Below are positions 42,992-50,837 of a DNA stretch of 64,000 nucleotides, in pieces; position 1 is the first letter of the stretch; each line of letters begins with the position of its first letter. Source of the DNA: an uncultured Coriobacteriaceae bacterium (GTDB lineage Bacteria; Actinomycetota; Coriobacteriia; Coriobacteriales; UMGS124); contig UQBS01000001.1 in the NCBI GenBank assembly GCA_900539345.1, forward strand, positions 73,045-137,044, given 5' to 3'. Made by a program: the position numbers and the translations under genes. Below the pieces are notes generated by a model. The model saw only the letters and a program-made list of their open reading frames with translations, had not been told where the DNA came from and did not search any database.

Positions 42992-43957
42992 GTGGGCAAA
43001 TTCATAGCAAAGCGCCTGCTACAGCTTGTTCCCATCCTTGTGGGCATCACGTTTTTGTCGTTCGCGCTCATGCAGCTGGCTGGCGGCGACTACGTGACCA
43101 CCATGCTCGAAAACACCGGCGTCGCGGTCACGCAGGAGGTCATCGACGCGCGCAAGGCCGAGCTCGGTCTGGACCGTCCGTTCATCGAACAGTATCTTTC
43201 CTGGCTCGTGGGGCTCTTGCATGGCGACATGGGTACGAGCTTCGTGAGCGGCAAGAACGTCTTCGCCACGTTCGTGCAGCATCTGCCTGCCACCCTTCTT
43301 CTTACGCTGAGCTCCGTCATCGCGACGCTCGTTATTTCCGTGCCGCTGGGGGTGTATTCCGCCACCCATCACAACAAGGCGGCCGACTACATCGTGCGCG
43401 TCACGTGCTTTGTGGGCAACTCGCTGCCGAACTTCTTTGTTGCGCTGCTTCTCATATATGTGTTTGCCCTGGTGCTGGGGTGGCTGCCGGTCATCTCTCC
43501 CATGCCTACGCTGAGCGCCTCGGGCGTGGACCTCACGGGGCTCGTGCTGCCCACGGCGACGCTGGCCATCGCGATGGTGTCAAAATACACGCGTCAAATT
43601 CGCGCTGCGGTGCTCGAGGAGCTCGGCAAGCCCTATGTTGCCGCCGCACGCTCGCGCGGCGTGGCCGGGCGCACCGTCCTCTTCAAGAGCGTGCTCAAGA
43701 GTTGCATGCTTCTCATCGTGACGCTGCTGGCGCTCTCCATCGGCGACCTTCTGGGTGGCACGGCCATCGTCGAGACCATCTTCATGTGGGACGGCGTGGG
43801 CAAGCTCGCCGTCGATTCCATCACCATGCGCGACTACCCCATGATCCAGGCCTACGTCGTGTGGATGGCAATCATCTACGTCCTGGTCAACCTTGTGAGC
43901 GACATCCTGTATCGCGCGCTTGACCCGCGTGTCGCGCAGCGGGAGGTGGAGGCATGA
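42992..43957 (+). CDS. Nickel/peptide-type ABC transporter permease (NikB/DppB)
   Basis: The 321-residue permease opens with FIAKRLLQLVPILVGITFLSF, contains the GLDRPFIEQYLSWLVGLLHGDMGTSF family stretch and an EAA loop (ARSRGVAGRTVLFKSVLKSC). GTG at 42992 matches the family N-terminus. It is first in the permease-permease-binding protein-ATPase-ATPase order with three ATGA or near-ATGA junctions. The small size fits NikB, but sequence cannot exclude peptides or other oligo-ligands. Confidence 0.9.
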   Translation: MGKFIAKRLLQLVPILVGITFLSFALMQLAGGDYVTTMLENTGVAVTQEVIDARKAELGLDRPFIEQYLSWLVGLLHGDMGTSFVSGKNVFATFVQHLPATLLLTLSSVIATLVISVPLGVYSATHHNKAADYIVRVTCFVGNSLPNFFVALLLIYVFALVLGWLPVISPMPTLSASGVDLTGLVLPTATLAIAMVSKYTRQIRAAVLEELGKPYVAAARSRGVAGRTVLFKSVLKSCMLLIVTLLALSIGDLLGGTAIVETIFMWDGVGKLAVDSITMRDYPMIQAYVVWMAIIYVLVNLVSDILYRALDPRVAQREVEA

Positions 43958-44787
43958 GCCGTCCCTCTAATGCCACCGCGCGCAAGTTGGCGGTTTTTAC
44001 GGTACTTGCGGTGATGCTCGTGCTCGCTGCTCTTTTCGCCGAGCATCTTTGCCCCTGCGACCCCTATGCGCAGAATCTGCGCGAGGCCCTGCAGGCTCCG
44101 AGCGAGACGCACCTTCTAGGCACCGACCGCTATGGGCGCGACATGCTCTCGCGTGTCATCATGGGCGGTCAGTCGTCCATTGCCTCCACGCTCGTGTGCG
44201 TTGCGGTGGTCACGGTGATTGGCACAGCTGTGGGAGTGGTCGCCGGCTGGCGGACAGGTGCGCTCGACACGCTGCTCATGCGCACTTCCGATGTGTTCCT
44301 CGCATTTCCCGGTCTTGTGTTTGCCCTGGCAGTTGCCGGTGTTCTTGGCGGAGGCATCCAGAACGCGGTCATTGCCCTGTGTGCCATCGGCTGGCCTAAG
44401 TTTGCGCGGATCGCCCGTTCGCAGACGCTTGCCGTGCGCGATGCGTCCTTCATCCAAGCCGCTCGTATGCAGGGCACGAAGGGCCTTGCCCTCATCGTGC
44501 GGCATGTGCTGCCTAATATCGCCGGTCCCATCGTGGTGTGCGCGGTGCTCGACATCGGCACGATGATGATGGAGCTTGCGGGTCTTTCGTACCTGGGCCT
44601 TGGTGCCCAGCCGCCCATGGCGGAGTGGGGCTCGATGATGAGCGACGGGCGCAGCATGCTGCAGACGGCCCCCTGGTGTGTGCTTGCGCCGGGTCTGGCG
44701 ATCTTCATAACGGTTCTCGTGTTCAACCTGCTGGGCGACACGCTCCGCGACTATCTCGACCCCAAAAAGAAAGGAAGCGCATCATGA
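43954..44787 (+). CDS. Nickel/peptide-type ABC transporter permease (NikC/DppC)
   Basis: The 277-residue permease has one N-terminal span, the HLLGTDRYGRDMLSRVIMG loop and the EAA loop (AARMQGTKGLALIVRHVLPNIAGP). At 277 residues it equals E. coli NikC in length. Its ATG overlaps the stop of the first permease gene (ATGA) and its own stop overlaps the binding-protein ATG. Confidence 0.9.
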   Translation: MSRPSNATARKLAVFTVLAVMLVLAALFAEHLCPCDPYAQNLREALQAPSETHLLGTDRYGRDMLSRVIMGGQSSIASTLVCVAVVTVIGTAVGVVAGWRTGALDTLLMRTSDVFLAFPGLVFALAVAGVLGGGIQNAVIALCAIGWPKFARIARSQTLAVRDASFIQAARMQGTKGLALIVRHVLPNIAGPIVVCAVLDIGTMMMELAGLSYLGLGAQPPMAEWGSMMSDGRSMLQTAPWCVLAPGLAIFITVLVFNLLGDTLRDYLDPKKKGSAS

Positions 44788-46361
44788 CGCACGCAAGCAA
44801 GGGTTTGTCCCGCAGGGGGTTCGTTGGCCTGTCGGCTGGCGCGGGAGTCGCTGCGCTCATCGGGCAATCTGTGTTTGGCGCTCAGGTGCCGTGCAGCGCC
44901 CTGGCCGACGGTGCGACGTTCACATACGGTACCACCGGCTACGGCCCCGAGATGGACGACGCGGGGCTCAACCCCCATGCTAACTATTCTGGCTGGAGCT
45001 GCGTGCGTTATGGCGTGGGCGAGACGCTCTTCAAGTTCTCCGATTCGATGGAGCCCGAGAGCTGGCTTGCCGAGTCCTACGAGTTCGCGGACGACACCAC
45101 GGTCGTCATCAAGCTGCGCGAGGGCGTGCGTTTCTCCAGCGGTCGCGATATGGACGCGCAGGCCGTGAAGGAGTGTCTCGACGACCTGCTCGCCGTGCAC
45201 GACAGAGCCCCGCTCGACCTTGAGATCGATACCATCGAGGCCGACGGCATGACGCTCACCATCACCACGAAGCGTCCCAAGCCCGCGCTCATCAACTACC
45301 TGTGCGACCCGTACGGCGCCATCATCGACATGCAGGCGGGTGTTTCCGCCGACAACAACGTCGCAGGTACCGGACCCTTTGTCGCCACGTCGGTGAGCGA
45401 CACCGAGATTGCGCTTGTGGCAAACGCCGACTATTGGGGAGGTGCCCCGTCGGTGGCGAACGTTTCCGTGCGATCCATCACTGACGGCGACACGCTCACC
45501 ATGGCGCTGCAGGCCGGCCAGATCGACGCTTCCTACGGTTTGCCGTATGCGAGCTATGCGCTGTTTGAGAACCCCTCGTTCAACATCGAGAGCTGCGAGA
45601 CGAGCCGTGCCTTCTTTGCGCAGGCAAACTACGCCTCGCCTGTGATGAGCGACCCTGCCGTGCGCCACGCTCTTGCCCTGGGCATCGACAAGGAGAGCTT
45701 TGTCGAGGTCCTGCTCAACGGTCGTGGAGCCCCTGCGGTGGGCGCCTTCCCGAGCAATTTCGCTTTTGGCAACGACACGGTGAGTGCTCCCGGCTACGAC
45801 CCCGAGGAGGCAAAGCGGGTGCTTGAGGAGGCCGGCTGGGTCGACTCCGACGGCGACGGTGTGCGCGAGAAGGACGGTCAGCGCCTGCACATCGTGTGGC
45901 TCACCTATCCCGGCAGGCAGGAGCTGCCGCTGCTCGCCGAGTCTGTCCAATTCTCCCTGGGCGAGATCGGCTTTGAGGTGGAGGTCAACTGCACGGCCAA
46001 CCACACGAGCATCCGCACCGACGCCTCTGCCTGGGACGTGTACGCAAGCGCTCTTGTTACGGCACCCACCGGCGACCCCGAGTATTTCTTCTCCGCCACG
46101 TGCGTGACGGGCGCCCCCAAGAACTTTGGCGGATATTCCAACCCCGACCTGGACGCCTTGGCCGAGCAGCTCTCTGAGGAGTTTGACACGGGCAAGCGCG
46201 CTGAGCTTGCCACACAGATGCAGCAGGTGATTCTTGACGATGACGCCTACCTGTTTGCCTCGCATCTCACCATGGGTATTGTCTCGCGTTCCGGTGTGAA
46301 CGGCATTGCCCCGCATCCGTGCGACTACTACGAGGTCACGGCCGACCTCGCGCTGGCGTAA
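44784..46361 (+). CDS. Tat-exported substrate-binding protein (SBP family 5, NikA-like)
   Basis: The 525-residue protein has a Tat leader (GLSRRGFVGLSAGAGVAALIG) and an SBP_5 core with EMDDAGLNPHANYSGWSCVRYGVGETLFKF and the DADYWGG-type strand. It lacks a canonical lipobox. It probably binds nickel, a nickel-chelator or small peptides and feeds the permeases encoded upstream. It overlaps NikC by ATGA. A C-terminal EF-like string DSDGDGVREKDG around 355 could hold Ca2+ as a structural ion; this motif is common in SBP_5 proteins. Confidence 0.88.
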   Translation: MTHASKGLSRRGFVGLSAGAGVAALIGQSVFGAQVPCSALADGATFTYGTTGYGPEMDDAGLNPHANYSGWSCVRYGVGETLFKFSDSMEPESWLAESYEFADDTTVVIKLREGVRFSSGRDMDAQAVKECLDDLLAVHDRAPLDLEIDTIEADGMTLTITTKRPKPALINYLCDPYGAIIDMQAGVSADNNVAGTGPFVATSVSDTEIALVANADYWGGAPSVANVSVRSITDGDTLTMALQAGQIDASYGLPYASYALFENPSFNIESCETSRAFFAQANYASPVMSDPAVRHALALGIDKESFVEVLLNGRGAPAVGAFPSNFAFGNDTVSAPGYDPEEAKRVLEEAGWVDSDGDGVREKDGQRLHIVWLTYPGRQELPLLAESVQFSLGEIGFEVEVNCTANHTSIRTDASAWDVYASALVTAPTGDPEYFFSATCVTGAPKNFGGYSNPDLDALAEQLSEEFDTGKRAELATQMQQVILDDDAYLFASHLTMGIVSRSGVNGIAPHPCDYYEVTADLALA

Positions 46362-46376
46362 GGGAGGAGCGGCATC

Positions 46377-47216
46377 GTGTGTGAGACGCCCGGCTCGCCG
46401 GCGACGGAGAACAGGGAGATAGCATCGGCGCGGCAGGGTGCCGTGCTTGCCTACGATGGCGTGTGCGTCGCATGCGGCGACCGCATGGTCGTTGAGGGTA
46501 CGAGCTTCTCCGTGGGAGCCGGGCGCATCGTGGGTCTTGTGGGCGAGTCGGGCAGCGGCAAGACCACCCTGCTCAAGGCTGCCATGGGCCTTCTCGACGA
46601 GGGTATGCGGGTGCAGGCTGGGCGCGTGCTCTACCAGGGAGAAGACGTGGCGAGCATGAGCGCGTCGCGCTTGCGTGAGCTGCGGGGCAAGGAGATGGCG
46701 ACCGTCTTCCAAGACAGCGCCGCCACCTTCTGCCCTGTGCGTCGCTTAAACGTGCAGGTGTGGGAGGCGGTGCGTCCCCATGTGCACATGAGCAGGCAGG
46801 AATGCGAGGCCCTGTTTTGCGAGACGCTCGAGAGCCTGGGGATTCACGAGCCGGCAAAGGTGGCGCGTGCATATCCGCATGAGCTTTCGGGCGGCATGGC
46901 GCAGCGCGTGGGCATCGCGGTGGCGCTCATGCTGAAGCCCAGGCTCCTTCTCGCCGACGAGCCCACGAGTGCCCTTGATGTGACAACGCAAGCCCAGGTG
47001 GTGGATGTCCTGCGCGACGTGCATGCGCGCCTGGGGTGCGCCATCCTGCTTGTCACGCATAACTTTAGGCTGGTAGAAGCCTTGTGCGACGACGTGGTGG
47101 TCCTGCGTCAGGGGTGTGTTGTGGAGCAGGGCCCCGTTGCGCGCGTGTTGGCCGATCCTGCGGACGCATATACGCGCGCCCTCGTTGCCGCCGCGCCGCG
47201 CCTGAGGAGGGGATAG
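46377..47216 (+). CDS. Nickel/peptide-type ABC ATPase (NikD/DppD)
   Basis: The 279-residue ATPase shows Walker A GESGSGKTT, Q-loop VFQDSAATFCPV, signature LSGGMAQR, Walker B LLLADEPTSALD and VTHNFRLV. The oligo_HPY tail and Cys cluster of true DppD are absent, which favours the NikD class. GTG at 46377 follows GGGAGGAG, 15 bases after the binding-protein stop. Confidence 0.9.
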   Translation: MCETPGSPATENREIASARQGAVLAYDGVCVACGDRMVVEGTSFSVGAGRIVGLVGESGSGKTTLLKAAMGLLDEGMRVQAGRVLYQGEDVASMSASRLRELRGKEMATVFQDSAATFCPVRRLNVQVWEAVRPHVHMSRQECEALFCETLESLGIHEPAKVARAYPHELSGGMAQRVGIAVALMLKPRLLLADEPTSALDVTTQAQVVDVLRDVHARLGCAILLVTHNFRLVEALCDDVVVLRQGCVVEQGPVARVLADPADAYTRALVAAAPRLRRG

Positions 47217-47218
47217 GG

Positions 47219-47977
47219 ATGTCTGACGTACGTTCCTCCACCAAGCCGGTGGTGTCGCTGCGCAACCTGAGCCTCTCGTATGGCCACGGCAAGGATGTGC
47301 ACGAGGTCGTGCACAGCGTCTCGCTTGACGTGTTGCCTGGCGAGGTGCTGGGGCTTGTGGGCGAGTCTGGCTGCGGCAAGTCGACGGTTGCCAAATGCGT
47401 GGCCGGGTTCCTGAAGCCCTTCGCAGGCGACCTTGTGGTTTGCGAGGGTGCCGCTGAACCCGCGCGTGGTCCCCACAAGGTGCAGATGGTGTTCCAGGAC
47501 CCGTCCTCTTCGTTTGACCCGCGACGTACGCTTGGCCAGTCGGTCACCGAGGGGCTGCGCAACGCCGGCACTCCGAAGGGCGAGGCGCTTGCCCGGGCAG
47601 GCGAGTTCTTTGAGCGATGCGGCCTTGCACGTGAGCTGCTCGATCGCTACCCCCATCAGGTGAGCGGCGGGCAGTGCCAGCGTGCGGCTATCGCCCGCGC
47701 ATTGGCGGCCCGTCCCGCCCTTCTTATCGCCGACGAGGCCACGAGCGCGCTCGACGTCACGGTGCAGGCGCAGGTGGTGACCCTGTTGCGCGAGCTCAAC
47801 GCCGAATTTGGCATGGCGGTGCTGTTCATCTGCCACGACCTCGCCCTCGTCCAGGACTTTTGCGACCGTGTGGCCGTGATGCGCGAGGGTCGCATTGTGG
47901 AAGTCGGCCCCACCGAGCAGGTCCTTTCCAGCCCGTCCGACCCTTATACAGCAAGTCTCATCGCCTCTGCGCTGTAG
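47219..47977 (+). CDS. Nickel/peptide-type ABC ATPase (NikE/DppF)
   Basis: The 252-residue ATPase has Walker A GESGCGKST, Q-loop VFQDPSSSFDPRRT, signature VSGGQCQRAAIARA, Walker B LLIADEATSALD (Pro of DEPT replaced by Ala) and ICHDLALV. It starts two bases after the NikD stop. Its final residues SLIASAL are encoded by the first unit of a three-copy tandem repeat that continues beyond the stop. Confidence 0.9.
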   Translation: MSDVRSSTKPVVSLRNLSLSYGHGKDVHEVVHSVSLDVLPGEVLGLVGESGCGKSTVAKCVAGFLKPFAGDLVVCEGAAEPARGPHKVQMVFQDPSSSFDPRRTLGQSVTEGLRNAGTPKGEALARAGEFFERCGLARELLDRYPHQVSGGQCQRAAIARALAARPALLIADEATSALDVTVQAQVVTLLRELNAEFGMAVLFICHDLALVQDFCDRVAVMREGRIVEVGPTEQVLSSPSDPYTASLIASAL

Positions 47978-48118
47978 GGCTGAGGCGATCGCGCTTCAGG
48001 GAAGAACCCGTCGTTGCAACTCAGTCTCATCGCCTCTGCGCTGTAGGGAGAGGGCGTCTGGGGTAATCGTGCTTCGGGGAAGAACCTGTCTGCCAGTCTA
48101 GTCTCATCGCATTTGCGC
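47954..48118 (+). repeat. Three imperfect tandem copies of the nikE-like 3' end
   Basis: AGTCTCATCGCCTCTGCGCT plus TGTAGGG occurs at 47954-47979 (coding end and stop) and 48023-48048, and a diverged copy begins at 48100. A shared downstream GGGAAGAACC block follows the first two copies. Spacings are 69 and 77 bp. The extra copies keep the sense SLIASAL-stop but lie outside any gene. Confidence 0.75.
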
Positions 48119-48153
48119 CGCGCCGAGACCGCCCCGACCTTTCCTCTTGCACA

Positions 48154-48204
48154 AAAAGAGGCCCCGCCCGCTGGCCGTGAAGCTAGCGGGCGGGGCCTCT
48201 TCGT
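48154..48204. terminator. Strong bidirectional terminator
   Basis: AGAGGCCCCGCCCGCT pairs with AGCGGGCGGGGCCTCT. The T-rich tail on the minus strand serves the symporter gene; it also stands after the ABC operon on the plus strand. Confidence 0.88.
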
Positions 48205-48229
48205 TGAAGCGCGGTATGAGGGGCACGGA

Positions 48230-49453
48230 TTACGCGGCCTTGCGCGCTTCCTTCCTGTTCTCGAGGTTGTTCACCACAACAGCGGCGCTGGCGTCGCCGG
48301 TGATGTTGACCGTGGTGCGGCCCATGTCGAAGATGCGGTCGATGCCAGCGACGAGCGCGATGCCGTCGACGGGCAGGCCCACGGAGGCGAGGACCATGGC
48401 GAGCATGATCATGCCAGCGCCGGGCACGCCGGCGGTGCCGATGGAGGCAAGCGTGGCGGTAAGCACCACGGTGGCCATCTGGCCGAAGTCAAGGTTGATG
48501 CCATAGCACGCGGCGATGAACATGGTGCAAACGCCCTGGTAGATTGCGGTACCATCCATGTTGATGGTGGCACCGAGCGGCAGCACGAAGGAGTAAATCT
48601 CGTCCTTCACGCCCATCTTCTTGTTGCACTCCATGTTGATGGGCAGGGTGCCCACGGAGCTGGCGGAGGAGAAGGCGAACACGATGGCGGGAATCATGGC
48701 CTTGAAGAAGGCGATCGGGCTCATCTTGCCCAGGAGCTTCACCGAGAGGGAGTACGTTACGGCCATATGCACGATGTAGCAGATGTACGCGGCGAGAAGC
48801 ACCATCGCAAGGGAACCGAGAACCTTGGCGCCGTTGGTGGCAACGACGGGGGTGAGCAGGCAGAACACGCCGATGGGGGAGAGCTTGAGGATGACTTCCA
48901 TGACCTTCATGAACACAAGGTTGAGACGCTGCACGCCGTCGGCGACGGGCTCGGCCTCCTTGCCCACGAGAATGATGCCGAAGCCGATGAGCAGTGCCAT
49001 GACGATGATCTGCAGCATCGAGGAGCTCGACATGGGCGTGATGAAGTTGGAGGGGAAGATGTTGACCACGACGTCCATGATGGGCGTGGGGTCAGCGGCC
49101 TCGTAGGTCAGCTCGCTGGTGTCGAGCTGCGGGAAGAGGCCCCTGAACAGCGAGCCGGTAATCATGCCTAGGATGATAGCGATGGCCGTGGTGCACAGGT
49201 AGTACACGACGGTCTTGAGACCGATGGAGCCGACCTTGCGGATGTCGCGCATCGAGATGATGCCGCTCATGATGGAGAAAAGCACGATGGGCACGACGAT
49301 GAACTTGACGAGGTTCAAGAAGATCGTACCGATGGGCTTGACGTAGGTGTCGGCAATGTCGACACAGCCTTGCATGAGCAGGCCTGCAATGATTGCCAGG
49401 ACGAGTGCGATGAGAATCTGCATCGCCAAGGGCATCTTTTTGCGCTCGGACAT
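48230..49453 (-). CDS. Dicarboxylate/amino acid:cation symporter (SDF family)
   Basis: The 407-residue membrane protein matches the GltP/DctA family: first span LALVLAIIAGLLMQ, the serine-rich AFSSASSVGTLPIN hairpin loop 1, NMDGTAIYQGVCTMFIA, the AGVPGAGMIMLAMVL hairpin loop 2 and the DMGRTTVNITGD substrate site. These carry C4-dicarboxylates, glutamate/aspartate or Ser/Thr with Na+ or H+. The Arg in DMGRT favours an acidic substrate, given its role in GltPh. ATG at 49453 follows GAAAGGAG. Confidence 0.93.
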   Translation of the reverse strand: MSERKKMPLAMQILIALVLAIIAGLLMQGCVDIADTYVKPIGTIFLNLVKFIVVPIVLFSIMSGIISMRDIRKVGSIGLKTVVYYLCTTAIAIILGMITGSLFRGLFPQLDTSELTYEAADPTPIMDVVVNIFPSNFITPMSSSSMLQIIVMALLIGFGIILVGKEAEPVADGVQRLNLVFMKVMEVILKLSPIGVFCLLTPVVATNGAKVLGSLAMVLLAAYICYIVHMAVTYSLSVKLLGKMSPIAFFKAMIPAIVFAFSSASSVGTLPINMECNKKMGVKDEIYSFVLPLGATINMDGTAIYQGVCTMFIAACYGINLDFGQMATVVLTATLASIGTAGVPGAGMIMLAMVLASVGLPVDGIALVAGIDRIFDMGRTTVNITGDASAAVVVNNLENRKEARKAA

Positions 49454-49692
49454 CGAAGGCGCTCCTTTCACTTGACGGGGACACAGGCATAGTCGTGCCC
49501 TCGGGTATGTAGCGGTAACAGTATAGAGGACTGTTCTTTATCGCACGAAAGCGTTGTGTTGCATTTGTTACGAAGTCGAAACGAATCAGCTCAATGGTCT
49601 ATGGGGTGCGGTGGACGGCAGGACGAAACCCTACGCAGTGGTCGCGCTGTGGGTGTGACGACGCGTGCTGCGTTAGGTCCGCACTGCTTGCG

Positions 49693-50565
49693 CTATTGGG
49701 CGTTCTGGGCACCGTACACCTTGCGGGCGCATTCAAGCAGGGCATGCAGACGCGCCTGGGATTTGGGGAGATATACCAGGCCATACTGCGTGGTCACGTC
49801 TACGTCGAAGGGGATGGGGATGAGCTCCTGGTAGCGACCAGTCAACTGCTCGGGAAGGAGATGGACGGTGCGTGCGGGATTAAGCTGGTTCATGACCGCT
49901 TCGAAGCTGGAACCCGGCAGCTCTATGAGTTTGACTTCGGGACAGACCTTGTCGAGGTATTCGCGCAGGCGGGCGGCCCAGCGCTTGTTGAAGATGTAGA
50001 CGTCCATGTCGACGAGGTCGGCTGGCTCGATGACCTCTCGGCTTGAGAGCGGGTTTTCGGGCGAGACCATGCAACAGCGCCTTGAGGTGAGCAGGGGCTC
50101 GAACGCAAAAGCACGATCCGGGGGCTCGATGCCTTCAATCACGTCGTAGTCCCCCATGAGCAGGCCTTCGAGGGGATGCGAGTCCACATTGACATACTCG
50201 ATTTTCGCGTTGGGGTGGCTGCGCAGGTATTGGGGGATGAATTTCGAGAAGAGCGCGAGCGAATATGTGGGCGACGACCCCAGGCGCAAGGTGGCGCGCA
50301 TGATGCCGGCCTCCTCGCGGCATTGGGAGAGGAGCCGCTCAAGGCGCTCGTCGATGTCTTTACAGCCTTCGTAGAACAGGCACCCCGCCTCGGTAGGCGA
50401 CACGCCTTGCGCGGTGCGCACGAGCAGGGGAAATCCCAGTTCACCTTCGAGCTTGCGAATATGCTGGGACACCGACTGCGGCGTCACGAAATGCTTGGCG
50501 GCGGCTTTGGAGAGGCTCCCCAAGTCGACGACGTCGATGAAAAGCTTGCGCTCGCTGTCTTCCAT
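49693..50565 (-). CDS. LysR family transcriptional regulator
   Basis: The 290-residue regulator has an N-terminal winged helix (FIDVVDLGSLSKAAAKHFVTPQSVSQHIRKLEGELG) and a LysR effector domain (LRLGSSPTYSLALFSKFIPQY). LysR proteins normally act as tetramers on divergent promoters, so the target is probably the flavoprotein reductase gene that starts 272 bases away on the other strand, plus itself. Confidence 0.93.
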   Translation of the reverse strand: MEDSERKLFIDVVDLGSLSKAAAKHFVTPQSVSQHIRKLEGELGFPLLVRTAQGVSPTEAGCLFYEGCKDIDERLERLLSQCREEAGIMRATLRLGSSPTYSLALFSKFIPQYLRSHPNAKIEYVNVDSHPLEGLLMGDYDVIEGIEPPDRAFAFEPLLTSRRCCMVSPENPLSSREVIEPADLVDMDVYIFNKRWAARLREYLDKVCPEVKLIELPGSSFEAVMNQLNPARTVHLLPEQLTGRYQELIPIPFDVDVTTQYGLVYLPKSQARLHALLECARKVYGAQNAQ

Positions 50566-50837
50566 GACTCCCCCTTGGCCCTGAGCAAAACAAGTGACTG
50601 ACTTTTCGGTTATACGACGTGTCAGCCGAGATCGCCCCTTTGTCGTCCCAGCTCATACGGGTTTCAATATATCGCTTTAACCCCCATCAAACAACCCGCA
50701 CTTCTCAGCGCACGTCCGCGGGACTAGATTGTCCTTAACGCATGCATATGGCATGCAAAAGCAGGCGAGGCATCTCGGGGGAGAGGCCAAGGGATTGAAT
50801 CCCACCTGCGCGGTTTCATACGAAAGGGGATTTTTGT
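50566..50837. promoter_or_regulatory. Divergent LysR / flavoprotein-reductase control region
   Basis: TAGATT at 50725-50730 is a possible -10 for the plus-strand gene. Two GCATGC hexamers (50740-50745, 50751-50756) are 11 bp apart in its leader. A LysR T-N11-A site could not be fixed by eye. Confidence 0.35.

Noticed and set aside
44751..46712. Minus-strand frame of 653 residues over the NikA-like gene
   Set aside because: Antisense to a gene in a well-formed operon; no site, no domain.
47954..48118. CRISPR-like or iteron interpretation of the downstream tandem repeat
   Set aside because: Only three imperfect units, clearly derived from the coding end of the preceding gene.
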